A stretch of 37,504 nucleotides of DNA from Rikenellaceae bacterium (GTDB lineage: Bacteria; Bacteroidota; Bacteroidia; Bacteroidales; UBA932), in the NCBI GenBank assembly GCA_900769905.1, contig CAAGIL010000075.1, forward strand, positions 1 through 37,504, in the 5' to 3' direction. Under the pieces are notes generated by a model. The model searched no databases. It was not told the origin of the DNA and saw nothing but the letters and a program-made list of their open reading frames with translations. Within the stretch, counting starts at the first letter, position 1. Each line of letters begins with the position of its first letter. This document shows, piece after piece, positions 8,376 through 16,294 of this stretch. Position numbers and translations under genes: made by a program.

Positions 8376-9856
8376 GAAAACTCAGAATCGCTCTTGCCGC
8401 ACTTTTCCTGGTCGGCATCACGCTTCTTTTCTGCGGAATCGGAGCCCAGTGGTGGGGCTGGATGGCCAAACTTCAGTTTCTGCCTTCCTGCCTTGCGCTC
8501 AATTTCGGCGCCATAATCGCCATCCTTCTGCTGACTTTCGTTTTCGGAAGACTTTATTGCAGCATCATCTGCCCAATGGGCGTATTCCAGGACATCGTCA
8601 TCTGGCTCAGGCGCCTCTACGGCAAGGCCGCTGACAAATGCCGCGCACGCAAACTGCGCAAGCTCAAGGAGAAGGGACTCAAGCCGACTTCCGTCAAGCC
8701 TTCCGCAGCACCGAAGTTTGCCTTCGTCAAGGAAAACCGCGTGGTGCGTTTCTGTGTTCTTGCCCTGATTATTGCGGGCAGCCTCATCGGCCTCCAGTTC
8801 CTGCTCACCCTGTTTGCCCCGTACAGCGCCTATGGCCGTATGGTACGCAGCATAGTGGGACTGGCTGAAGGTCAGAGCATTGCTCCGGCCCTTCTGATTA
8901 CCGCCGCGGCCACCCTTGTGGTGATTGTGCTTTTCGCCTGGATGGGCGGGCGCAATTACTGCAACTATATCTGTCCTGTAGGCACCGCGCTCAGCCTCGT
9001 GTCCCGTTTCTCGCTCTTCAAGCCTGTGATTGACGAGAGCAAGTGCGTGTCCTGCGGACGCTGCGTGAAGAAGTGCAAGGCTTCCTGCATAGACGGAGTC
9101 AAGCACCGTATCGACGGCAGCCGCTGCGTGGTCTGCTTCGACTGTCTGGACAACTGCAGCGAGGGTGCAATCAAATACAAATTCCGTTTCGGAAAGGACT
9201 CCAGGCCTGCCGCAAACTCTGAGCCGGCCTCTGCCGACAAGTCCCGCAGGACCTTCCTGGTCACCGGTGCCATTGCCGGTACGGCACTCGCCGCGAAGGC
9301 CCAGAACAAGCGTCTTGACGGCGGTCTCGCGGAAGTTGTGGACAAGGCCGTGCCGGAGCGCTCCGGGCGCATCGTGCCTCCGGGAGCGGGAAGCGTGAAG
9401 CGTTTCTATGACAGGTGCACCGCCTGCCAGCTCTGCGTGAGCAACTGCCCTAACGGCGTGCTCCGCCCTTCCACCGACCTGGAACACTTCCTCCAGCCTC
9501 AAATGGGCTACGAAAAAGGCTACTGCCGCCCTGAGTGCAACACCTGCGGCACTGTCTGCCCGGCCGGAGCCATACTTCCGGTAAAGAAAGAAGAGAAACT
9601 CCTCGTGCATATAGGCACGGCAAAGGTCAATCCGGACCTCTGCTTCGCCGCACAGGGCAAGGAGAATTGCGGCAACTGTGCATATCACTGTCCTTCAGGC
9701 GCTATCAGAATGATTACGGATGCCCGGGGCCGCCGTATGCCTGTAGTCAATGAAGAGCACTGCATAGGTTGCGGAGCCTGCGAGTACCTCTGCCCTTCAA
9801 GGCCTGTCAGCGCCATAACCGTGAACGGTCTGTCAACCCATATTGAAAAAAACTGA
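8369..9856 (+). CDS. NapH-like membrane polyferredoxin with internal Tat-like segment
   Basis: This 495-residue electron-transfer protein has about four membrane helices in the first 195 residues. Two CxxxCP motifs there (YCSIICP, YCNYICP) are typical of NapH/NosR-type proteins. Two ferredoxin motifs follow at about 220-280 (CVSCGRCVKKC, CVVCFDCLDNC). An SRRTFLV twin-arginine motif at 292-298 then leads into a hydrophobic segment to about 310. The C-terminal half carries four more cysteine clusters: CTACQLCVSNCP, CRPECNTCGTVCP, a CGNCAYHCP group and CIGCGACEYLCP. Up to six [4Fe-4S] clusters are therefore possible. If the Tat-like segment spans the membrane, clusters would lie on both sides. 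It overlaps the LptG-Fmt gene by seven bases and is seven bases from the aldo/keto reductase, so the two are probably co-expressed partners. The physiological donor is unknown. Confidence 0.85.
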   Translation: MLRKLRIALAALFLVGITLLFCGIGAQWWGWMAKLQFLPSCLALNFGAIIAILLLTFVFGRLYCSIICPMGVFQDIVIWLRRLYGKAADKCRARKLRKLKEKGLKPTSVKPSAAPKFAFVKENRVVRFCVLALIIAGSLIGLQFLLTLFAPYSAYGRMVRSIVGLAEGQSIAPALLITAAATLVVIVLFAWMGGRNYCNYICPVGTALSLVSRFSLFKPVIDESKCVSCGRCVKKCKASCIDGVKHRIDGSRCVVCFDCLDNCSEGAIKYKFRFGKDSRPAANSEPASADKSRRTFLVTGAIAGTALAAKAQNKRLDGGLAEVVDKAVPERSGRIVPPGAGSVKRFYDRCTACQLCVSNCPNGVLRPSTDLEHFLQPQMGYEKGYCRPECNTCGTVCPAGAILPVKKEEKLLVHIGTAKVNPDLCFAAQGKENCGNCAYHCPSGAIRMITDARGRRMPVVNEEHCIGCGACEYLCPSRPVSAITVNGLSTHIEKN

Positions 9857-9863
9857 TACAGCT

Positions 9864-11192
9864 ATGGATAGAAGAGAGTTTTTGAAGAAAGCCGGCGTGG
9901 GTGCCGCTGCCCTTGGGGTCGGAGCCTGCGCTCCGGGAAGCCTTAAGGGAGGCTCGGACAACAATGAGACCAAATCCTCCGGGACAATGGCCAGCAATTA
10001 TGAAGGCGTAGGACTCCTCGGCTATGGCTGTATGAGGTGGCCTGTGGTCAAGGGAGACGACGGCAAGAACCACATTGACCAGGAGGCGGTGAACTCCCTG
10101 GTGGATTACGCCCTTGAACACGGGGTGAATTATTTCGACACCTCTCCTGTTTATCTGGAAGGTGACAGCGAAAGGGCTACGGCTGAGGCCTTGAACCGCC
10201 ATCCGCGCGAGAAGTGGCTGCTTGCCACCAAACTATCCAACTTCGGGGATGCCAGCTATGACAACTCGGTGAAGATGTACCGCAAATCCCTTGAGATTTT
10301 CAAGACCGACCACGTGGACTACTATCTCCTCCATTCAGTCAGCGGAGGAGCCAACTTCGACGAGAGGTTCGGCAGTACGGGGATTATGGACTTCCTGCTT
10401 GAGGAAAGGCGCAAGGGCCATATACGCAATCTCGGCTTCTCCTTCCACGGACCTGAAAGCGGGTTTAAGGAACTGATGGCCCTGCACGAGAAATACCATT
10501 GGGACTTCGTGCAGATTCAGATGAACTATGTGGACTGGACCCATTCCGGAGCCAGAAATGCCAGCGCCAAATTCCTCTATGAGGAGCTGGACTCCAGGGA
10601 GATTCCAATCATAATAATGGAGCCTCTGCGTGGAGGCCGTCTGGCGGACCTGCCTGCCGCCCTGGCCGACAGACTCAAGGAAAGGGAGCCTCAGAAATCC
10701 CTTGCGTCCTGGGCATTCCGCTTTGCCGGCAGCTTCCCGAGAGTGAAGTGCATACTCAGCGGTATGACCTATATGAACCACCTCCAGGACAACCTGGATA
10801 CCTTCCTGGATTTCAAGCCGCTCACTGACGAAGAAAAGGATTTGTTGGAACTCACGGCCGACCAGATGGAAAAGTACCCTCTCGTGCGCTGCACCGGCTG
10901 CCAGTACTGTATGCCTTGTCCTTACGGCATCAACATTCCGGCTATATTCCGTTTCTACAACGACAACGTGAATGCCGGCACCTATGTGGTGAACAAGGAA
11001 CAGGAAGGCTATGCAAAAGCCCGCAGACGCTATCTTCTCTCTTACGACAAGGCCATTCCTTCAGTGCGCCAGGCTGACCACTGCATCTCCTGCGGCCGTT
11101 GCGAAAAAGCCTGCCCTCAGCACATAGCCATACCTCGCGAACTCAGGCGTATCGATGCCTACATCGAATCCCTGAAGAGGGAGGAACTTTAG
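9864..11192 (+). CDS. Tat-exported aldo/keto reductase with C-terminal ferredoxin motifs
   Basis: The 442-residue protein starts with a Tat signal (DRREFLKK, then a hydrophobic alanine/glycine stretch) ending in VGAC, a plausible lipobox, so it may be a Tat-dependent lipoprotein. The barrel holds the aldo/keto reductase tetrad: Asp92, Tyr97, Lys123 and His157. The C-terminus adds two cysteine clusters (CTGCQYCMPCP and CISCGRCEKACP), giving one or two [4Fe-4S] clusters. This fits the Fe-S aldo/keto reductase subfamily rather than classical NADPH-only enzymes. A TTG at 9843 would lengthen it, but the ATG at 9864 directly precedes the twin-arginine motif. It lies seven bases after the polyferredoxin, its likely electron donor (inference). 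The substrate is unknown. Confidence 0.87.
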   Translation: MDRREFLKKAGVGAAALGVGACAPGSLKGGSDNNETKSSGTMASNYEGVGLLGYGCMRWPVVKGDDGKNHIDQEAVNSLVDYALEHGVNYFDTSPVYLEGDSERATAEALNRHPREKWLLATKLSNFGDASYDNSVKMYRKSLEIFKTDHVDYYLLHSVSGGANFDERFGSTGIMDFLLEERRKGHIRNLGFSFHGPESGFKELMALHEKYHWDFVQIQMNYVDWTHSGARNASAKFLYEELDSREIPIIIMEPLRGGRLADLPAALADRLKEREPQKSLASWAFRFAGSFPRVKCILSGMTYMNHLQDNLDTFLDFKPLTDEEKDLLELTADQMEKYPLVRCTGCQYCMPCPYGINIPAIFRFYNDNVNAGTYVVNKEQEGYAKARRRYLLSYDKAIPSVRQADHCISCGRCEKACPQHIAIPRELRRIDAYIESLKREEL

Positions 11193-11216
11193 ATTTCCCT
11201 GCATATACCAATATTA

Positions 11217-11246
11217 AAGGCCCGGCGTCTCACGACTCCGGGCCTT
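11217..11246. terminator. Hairpin between the aldo/keto reductase and susD
   Basis: AAGGCCCGG (11217-11225) pairs with CCGGGCCTT (11238-11246) over a 12-base loop. It lies 24 bases after the plus-strand stop and 57 bases beyond the minus-strand susD stop. On the minus strand it is followed by TTTAATAT, so it may serve both convergent genes. Confidence 0.7.
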
Positions 11247-11303
11247 GGGAAATTAGTATAGCTTGTTAATTAAGTGAAGCCTCACTAGAGTTCCCGAAAT
11301 TTG

Positions 11304-12806
11304 TTATTTCACGTCCCACCATACCTTGTGCTCGGCGTCGTTGGTGCCGCCGAAGGCGCTGGCGATGGCTGCGTCATAGTTGGCCTGGTTGGAGGCCGCG
11401 ATGGCGCTGGAATACTTCATCCTGTAAGGGATATGGTCGATACCGACCGCGGATGGGCCAACCTCAATCTTTGGTACATCCAGCCTGCGTATGTCTGACC
11501 AGGCCTCCACACCGTCGGCGAGGAAGCCGGCAAACCAGCGCTGCATTGCAATCTTCTCAATCTTCTCGGAGTCGCTTCCGCCGAAGGCAACTGCTGCGGA
11601 TGCGAGGTACTCGTCGGCACCCTCTGCGCCCCACTGTTCGAATGAATCCTTTACTCCGTCCTTGTAGAGAGCCTCTGCGCTGCCGCTGATCCATCCTCTT
11701 ACTGCGGCCTCAGCTTCCACGAGCTTGACTCTGGCTGCGGTGATGATAGGCAGTGAACTGGTGGCACCCGTAAGGTCCTCGCTGAAGTAGCATACGACTT
11801 CAGCATAGTCGCTAGGGTTGTCGATACTCAAGGTCATACCGATGTAATCCTCAGCCTTTGAAGGGTCTCCGATAGGGGAGGATGAACCGTAAGGATAGAG
11901 GCTGAAATAACTGAACAGACGCGGGTCTGAATAGTCCTTCAGAGCTTCCACGATGTACTCGTTAGGACAGAAGTTGCAGTTGTAGTTGATGCTGTTGGAG
12001 TACAGGGATGAAGGGTTGTTGGAGTCAAACTCATAAATCATTGAATCGGAGTTGTCTTCCATTCCGCCGTCAGCATAGGCCTTGGCGAACCTTGCCTTGC
12101 CGGTGGATTCGGCCACGTCGCTGAGCTTTATTGCCATAAGCATACGCAGGCTTGCGTTGAGCTTCTTCCACTTGCTGATGTCTCCGCCGAAGAGTATGTC
12201 GGCTGAGCTCAGGCTGCCGCTTTCGTCGAACATAGCGTAGGCGGAGTTGAGCTGCTCGTCAAGGTAGCTGTATATGTCCTCCTGGGAGTCGAATGCCGGG
12301 GTGTAGTTGTCCTCGTCAGCCTTGATGGCTTCTTTCACCGGAATAGGGCCGAGTATGTCGGTCAGGTGCATATAGAAGTAGGCCTGAAGGGTTACTGCCG
12401 CCGCAATCTGGTTTTCGTTGCTGCCGAAACGGGTCACGGACACAAGGCTCTTTGATGCCTCGTCGGAGTTGAGGTTTATGATGTACTGAAGGTTCTTGAT
12501 AGGATACAGATAATAGCTGCTGGTATCGAATTCAAGAATGTTCAGTCGTCCATACTGAAGAGTGTTCCTCTCAGCCATATATCCGTTGAACATCTGAGTC
12601 CAGGGATTGTAGTAGTAGCTGTTGAGGGTGAAGTTGTAGGTGTACCTGCACGCATAGGTGAAGAGCATATCCGTCTGGGCCTCGGAAGGTTTGTTCGGGT
12701 TCTTGTTGAGGTCGCCGAAATCTCCGAAGCTGCAGCTGCTGACCAGAAGGGTAAACAGGGCGGCTGATGCCAAAACTGATGATATCTTTTTCATAACTGT
12801 GTTCAT
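11304..12806 (-). CDS. SusD-like outer-membrane nutrient-binding lipoprotein
   Basis: This 500-residue protein has a signal peptide ending in LLVSSC, so it is lipidated and expected on the cell surface as the lid of the SusC channel. The mature start (DLNKNPNKPSEA) and the alternation of helices with a late TPR-like core match the SusD-like_2 group within the SusD/RagB superfamily. The bound substrate cannot be predicted. The first ATG is at 12806; a second in-frame ATG at 12794 gives a more typical MKKI signal start. It follows susC by 21 bases on the same strand, so both are transcribed together. No glycoside hydrolase, peptidase or sulfatase lies beside the pair. Confidence 0.93.
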   Translation of the reverse strand: MNTVMKKISSVLASAALFTLLVSSCSFGDFGDLNKNPNKPSEAQTDMLFTYACRYTYNFTLNSYYYNPWTQMFNGYMAERNTLQYGRLNILEFDTSSYYLYPIKNLQYIINLNSDEASKSLVSVTRFGSNENQIAAAVTLQAYFYMHLTDILGPIPVKEAIKADEDNYTPAFDSQEDIYSYLDEQLNSAYAMFDESGSLSSADILFGGDISKWKKLNASLRMLMAIKLSDVAESTGKARFAKAYADGGMEDNSDSMIYEFDSNNPSSLYSNSINYNCNFCPNEYIVEALKDYSDPRLFSYFSLYPYGSSSPIGDPSKAEDYIGMTLSIDNPSDYAEVVCYFSEDLTGATSSLPIITAARVKLVEAEAAVRGWISGSAEALYKDGVKDSFEQWGAEGADEYLASAAVAFGGSDSEKIEKIAMQRWFAGFLADGVEAWSDIRRLDVPKIEVGPSAVGIDHIPYRMKYSSAIAASNQANYDAAIASAFGGTNDAEHKVWWDVK

Positions 12807-12827
12807 TATTTAAAGTTTGACATCCGT

Positions 12828-15800
12828 TTAGAAAGTAAGCTTGAGGGTCATACCGAAAGAACGGGTGGACGGAGCCGCACCGCCTTCGTAGTAGCTGGTG
12901 CCGAGCTCGGAAGGATCGATGTTAGGCACTGCCGAGTAGATGAGCCAAGGGTTGTTGGCCACGAAGGATACCCTTGCTGCGCTAAGACCTATGTTGAGCT
13001 TATTGAGGAAGGTCTTAGGCACGTCGTATGCGAGGGAAATCTCCCTGAGCTTCACGTAGGTACGGTCATATACGCTCTCCTCCCATACCTGTGGATAGAT
13101 GTCCATATAGTACTCGCTTGCAGGGAAGTAGGTGTCGACCTCATTGCCGTTCTCGTCAACTCCGGTGAGGTGGATACCGCCGCCGTCTGCGACCGGTTCA
13201 CGCACGTTTACGCCCTTGTCGTTGATCTCGGCAGTCTTGGCAAGCAAACCTGATGAGTTGCCCCAGAGGTTGGACCAGGATACTACCTGTCCGCCTACGA
13301 GGAAGTCGAGGGAAGCGCTGAGGGTAAAGCCCTTGTAGGAAAGTCTGGTGCTCAGACCGCCGGTGAAGTCAGGCTGGAAGTTTCCGAGTTCTTCGTCCAC
13401 GCTGGCGTTGAATGTAGGATATCCGTCCTCGTCGAAGATGATGCGGCCCTGGTCGTCACGGTTCCAGGTGTTGCCCTTGATTACGCCGAGAGGCTTGCCT
13501 TCCTCAGCCCAGAGGTAAAGTCTGGAATAGAATGAGGTCCAGTACATCTGGTAAGAGTGGATGTCGTCGGTCAGACGCACGAGGGTATTCACGTTCTTGG
13601 ATATGTTGAAGTCGATATCCCAGCTGAAGTCCCTGGTCCTGATTGCGTTGGCACCGATCATGAACTCCACGCCACGGTTGCGTACGAGGCCGGCGTTCAG
13701 GGTCCTGGTGGAGTAACCTGACTCGGCTGCGGAGCTGGCTTTGATGATCTGGTTGTCGTTGTCACGGTTGTAGAAGTTGAAGTCACCGTAGAAACGGTTT
13801 CCGAACATCTTCCACTCGGTACCTACCTCATAAGAGGTGGAAATGGTAGGCTGGATGTTGTAGTTCAGCTGGGTCGCGCTCTCATACATGGTTGAGTGAG
13901 AGCCGTACTTGGTGCCGAGGGTGTAGGTCGGATAGATGTTGTAGGCACTGAGAGAAGAACCGAGCTGTGCCGCGCTGGCCCTGATTTTCCACATGTTGAG
14001 CCAAGGGGCATCGAACCAGTTGCTGGCGATTACGGACAGTGAGAGACCGCCGTAAAGGTAGCTGTTGTTCTCAGGGGAGAGGGTGGAAGACCAGTCGTTG
14101 CGCAGGGAGGCATCAATATAATATGTGTCGTCCCAGCCGGCGGTCAGGGTGCCGTAAACGCTCCTTTCGGAGTATTTGGTCTTGGTGTTGGTGACTGACG
14201 CCACGGTTCCGGTGGATGCGGCGAGGTTGAAGAAGCCGTCGATTGAAAGGTCGTAGCTGGAGTTGGTTCCGGCAGACATCACGTCGTACATATAGTCCCT
14301 TGCCTCTACAAAGGCGGCCGCTTCGAGGGTAAGCCTGTCGTTGAAGAACTCATCCCCCCAGGTTAAATGACCCTGGATGGTGTTGTCGATCAGGGTGCTC
14401 TGGGACTGTCCGTAGTATGAGGTGAAGTTGATGGAACCTACAGGCCTCATGGTCTCGGAAATGAGGTTGCGGATATTGGCGTTGTAGCGCACTCCGGCCT
14501 TGATGTTGAACGGAAGCTTTACGGTTGCGTCAGCTGAGAACACGTTCCACTGGTAGGTGGCGTAGACATTGTACTCGTTGAAGATTGCGTACGGGTTGTC
14601 GTGGTACACTGCGTTCTGGTTGTTCACGCTGCGTATGTTCCAGGAACGCCAGCTGCCGTCAGGACGCATATAGTCCTTGTAGTCGGCAAGGTTGACGTTG
14701 GTCTGGCCCCACTGCACATATTCTCCGATCACGGTGCGGTCTCCGCCATAACCTGCCTGTGCGGCATTGTGGTCGCGGCGGTAGCTGTAGAGATAGTCGA
14801 TGTTCACGTCGAGCCAGCTGGCCGGAGAGTACTTGGCCTTGAAGCTGAGGTTGCGGCGTATTGCATCGGAGTTCGGCTGAATACCGGTACGCACGTTGTT
14901 GGTGAAGGACAGACGGGTGGAGAGGTCCTTGTATGCCTTGGAGAAGGCGATGTTGGTGATGTTGGCTACACCGACCTGGAAGAGGTCGCTGAGGTTGAGG
15001 TGGCTTTCCCAGGCCTCAGGAATTCCGTACTTGCTGCTGGTCGGGTCAACGGAGAGAGGGGTGACATACTTCACGCCCGGGTCGAATCTCGGACCCCAGG
15101 AAGCATCGTCGCCGTAATCATAGGTCTTTGCGCCCTCCAGACCCGGGATGGATCCCTTATAGACAGGAAGCAGGTCCGCAGCGGAAGTGGTACCCTTTTC
15201 TTCGCCGAAAACATAGGCGTAGTAGCCGCCGCCGTAGAGGTCCTGGAGCTTGTAATGGTTGTAGAAGGACTCCACGAGGGTGGTGTGGCTGAAATCCACG
15301 CTTCCCCTTCCGCTCTCGGCGGACTTGGTGGTGATGATGATGGCACCGTTGGCGCCTCGTGAGCCGTACAGCGCAGTTGCCGCAGGTCCCTTGAGGACGT
15401 TGATGGACTCGATGTCGTCCATATTCACGGCATTCTTGTTCGTAATCGTCCCGTCAACCACATAGATAGGTTCGTTTACGGAAAGGGCACCGTTGGATGC
15501 GGAAGAGAGGTCGGCTGCACCGCGGAGGATGATTTTGCCTGAGTCGAAAGAAGAACCGGCTCCGCCGAAGAACTGCACGCCTGACACCTTGCCGACAATG
15601 GCATTGCCGAGGTCGGTCTGGCGGCTGATGGTGAGGTCTTCTGACTCGACCTTCTGCGTGGAGTATCCGAGGGCCTTCTGCTTTCTTGTAAGGCCCTGGG
15701 CGGTAACTACCACTTCGTCCAGGAATTCGCGGTCGGGTTCGAGCGCGACTTTGAGGGTTGCGTGTCCGTCAACGTTGATCTCGATAGTCCTGTAACCGAT

Positions 15801-16025
15801 TGAACTGACTACGAGGGTGGCGTTGCGCGGGACGTTGATGGAAAACTTTCCGTCGACGTCGGAACTGGTTCCGGTGCCTGTCCCCTTGATGAGAATCGAT
15901 GCGAAAGGCACCGTTTCATTTGTGGAGGCGTCATAGACGGAACCCATGACAGTGAAAGTCTGTCCATAGGCGCTGATTGCAAACAGCATTGCGGCAACTG
16001 TAAGCAATAATCTGAATTTTTTCAT
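12828..16025 (-). CDS. SusC/RagA-type TonB-dependent outer-membrane transporter
   Basis: The 1065-residue protein has a signal peptide (MKKFRLLLTVAAMLFAISAYGQ, cleavage near the final Gln). A carboxypeptidase-regulatory-like domain follows at about residues 26-105. Then comes the DEVVVTAQG segment leading into the plug, with YVVDG, DIESINVLKGPAATALYGSRG and ANGAIIITTK motifs. The rest is a long beta-barrel ending in an aromatic C-terminus (LKLTF). It would import a nutrient through the outer membrane using TonB energy, capped by the neighbouring SusD. There is no extra STN domain, so a direct anti-sigma signalling role is unlikely. The codon at 16031 is GTG; the ATG at 16025 starts a normal signal peptide and is preferred. 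Confidence 0.95.
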   Translation of the reverse strand: MKKFRLLLTVAAMLFAISAYGQTFTVMGSVYDASTNETVPFASILIKGTGTGTSSDVDGKFSINVPRNATLVVSSIGYRTIEINVDGHATLKVALEPDREFLDEVVVTAQGLTRKQKALGYSTQKVESEDLTISRQTDLGNAIVGKVSGVQFFGGAGSSFDSGKIILRGAADLSSASNGALSVNEPIYVVDGTITNKNAVNMDDIESINVLKGPAATALYGSRGANGAIIITTKSAESGRGSVDFSHTTLVESFYNHYKLQDLYGGGYYAYVFGEEKGTTSAADLLPVYKGSIPGLEGAKTYDYGDDASWGPRFDPGVKYVTPLSVDPTSSKYGIPEAWESHLNLSDLFQVGVANITNIAFSKAYKDLSTRLSFTNNVRTGIQPNSDAIRRNLSFKAKYSPASWLDVNIDYLYSYRRDHNAAQAGYGGDRTVIGEYVQWGQTNVNLADYKDYMRPDGSWRSWNIRSVNNQNAVYHDNPYAIFNEYNVYATYQWNVFSADATVKLPFNIKAGVRYNANIRNLISETMRPVGSINFTSYYGQSQSTLIDNTIQGHLTWGDEFFNDRLTLEAAAFVEARDYMYDVMSAGTNSSYDLSIDGFFNLAASTGTVASVTNTKTKYSERSVYGTLTAGWDDTYYIDASLRNDWSSTLSPENNSYLYGGLSLSVIASNWFDAPWLNMWKIRASAAQLGSSLSAYNIYPTYTLGTKYGSHSTMYESATQLNYNIQPTISTSYEVGTEWKMFGNRFYGDFNFYNRDNDNQIIKASSAAESGYSTRTLNAGLVRNRGVEFMIGANAIRTRDFSWDIDFNISKNVNTLVRLTDDIHSYQMYWTSFYSRLYLWAEEGKPLGVIKGNTWNRDDQGRIIFDEDGYPTFNASVDEELGNFQPDFTGGLSTRLSYKGFTLSASLDFLVGGQVVSWSNLWGNSSGLLAKTAEINDKGVNVREPVADGGGIHLTGVDENGNEVDTYFPASEYYMDIYPQVWEESVYDRTYVKLREISLAYDVPKTFLNKLNIGLSAARVSFVANNPWLIYSAVPNIDPSELGTSYYEGGAAPSTRSFGMTLKLTF

Positions 16026-16076
16026 ACGCACATTGATTAATTAAACCTATATAATAACACTACTGCAATTAATGAA

Positions 16077-16109
16077 TTGCCAATGGATATTTGCGTATTC
16101 CACTGGCAA
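16077..16109 (-). promoter_or_regulatory. Imperfect inverted repeat over the susC -7 box
   Basis: TTGCCAATGG (16077-16086) and CCACTGGCAA (16100-16109) form a 10-base inverted repeat with one mismatch and a 13-base spacer. It overlaps the susC -7 box and the expected start of transcription. It could be an operator or a hairpin at the start of the message. Confidence 0.4.
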
Positions 16110-16137
16110 AACTAAAAATTTGCTTTTAAAATTCCAA
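16107..16137 (-). promoter_or_regulatory. susC promoter
   Basis: On the minus strand TTG (16137-16135), a 20-base spacer and TAGTTTTG (16114-16107) form a complete Bacteroidetes -33/-7 pair. The transcript would begin near 16101, giving a leader of roughly 75 bases before the ATG at 16025. Confidence 0.65.
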
Positions 16138-16204
16138 ATTGTAAATCGTTGAGAATAAGGTGCGTGTGAAAAAAATCGAATTATTATAAAATTTTTAATA
16201 AATG

Positions 16205-16237
16205 TTTGAAAGTAAAAATTGCCAAATTACTTTCAAA
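16205..16237. promoter_or_regulatory. Perfect 11-base inverted repeat between susC and the M23 genes
   Basis: TTTGAAAGTAA (16205-16215) and TTACTTTCAAA (16227-16237) are exact inverse copies with an 11-base spacer. It lies upstream of both divergent promoters, about 120 bases from the susC start site and 70 from the M23 start site. The gene-free interval 16026-16294 also holds three AATTGCC copies (16075, 16217, 16246). The protein that binds, if any, is not identifiable. Confidence 0.45.
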
Positions 16238-16279
16238 AAATTAAAAATTGCCCGAAAAATATTTTTATAAAAAATTTAG

Positions 16280-16287
16280 TACCTTTG
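16280..16287 (+). promoter_or_regulatory. -7 box directly before the first M23 gene
   Basis: TACCTTTG matches TAnnTTTG and ends only seven bases before the ATG at 16295. Transcription would therefore begin at or a few bases before the start codon. No TTG at the ideal 20-base distance is present. Confidence 0.5.
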
Positions 16288-16294
16288 TCACCGT

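Noticed and set aside
8372..9688. Minus-strand open frame of 438 codons
   Set aside because: It is the mirror of the polyferredoxin gene, and the ferredoxin cysteine motifs are only on the plus strand.
14601..15362. Plus-strand frame of 253 codons inside susC
   Set aside because: Antisense of the SusC plug and barrel; no motif and no upstream promoter.
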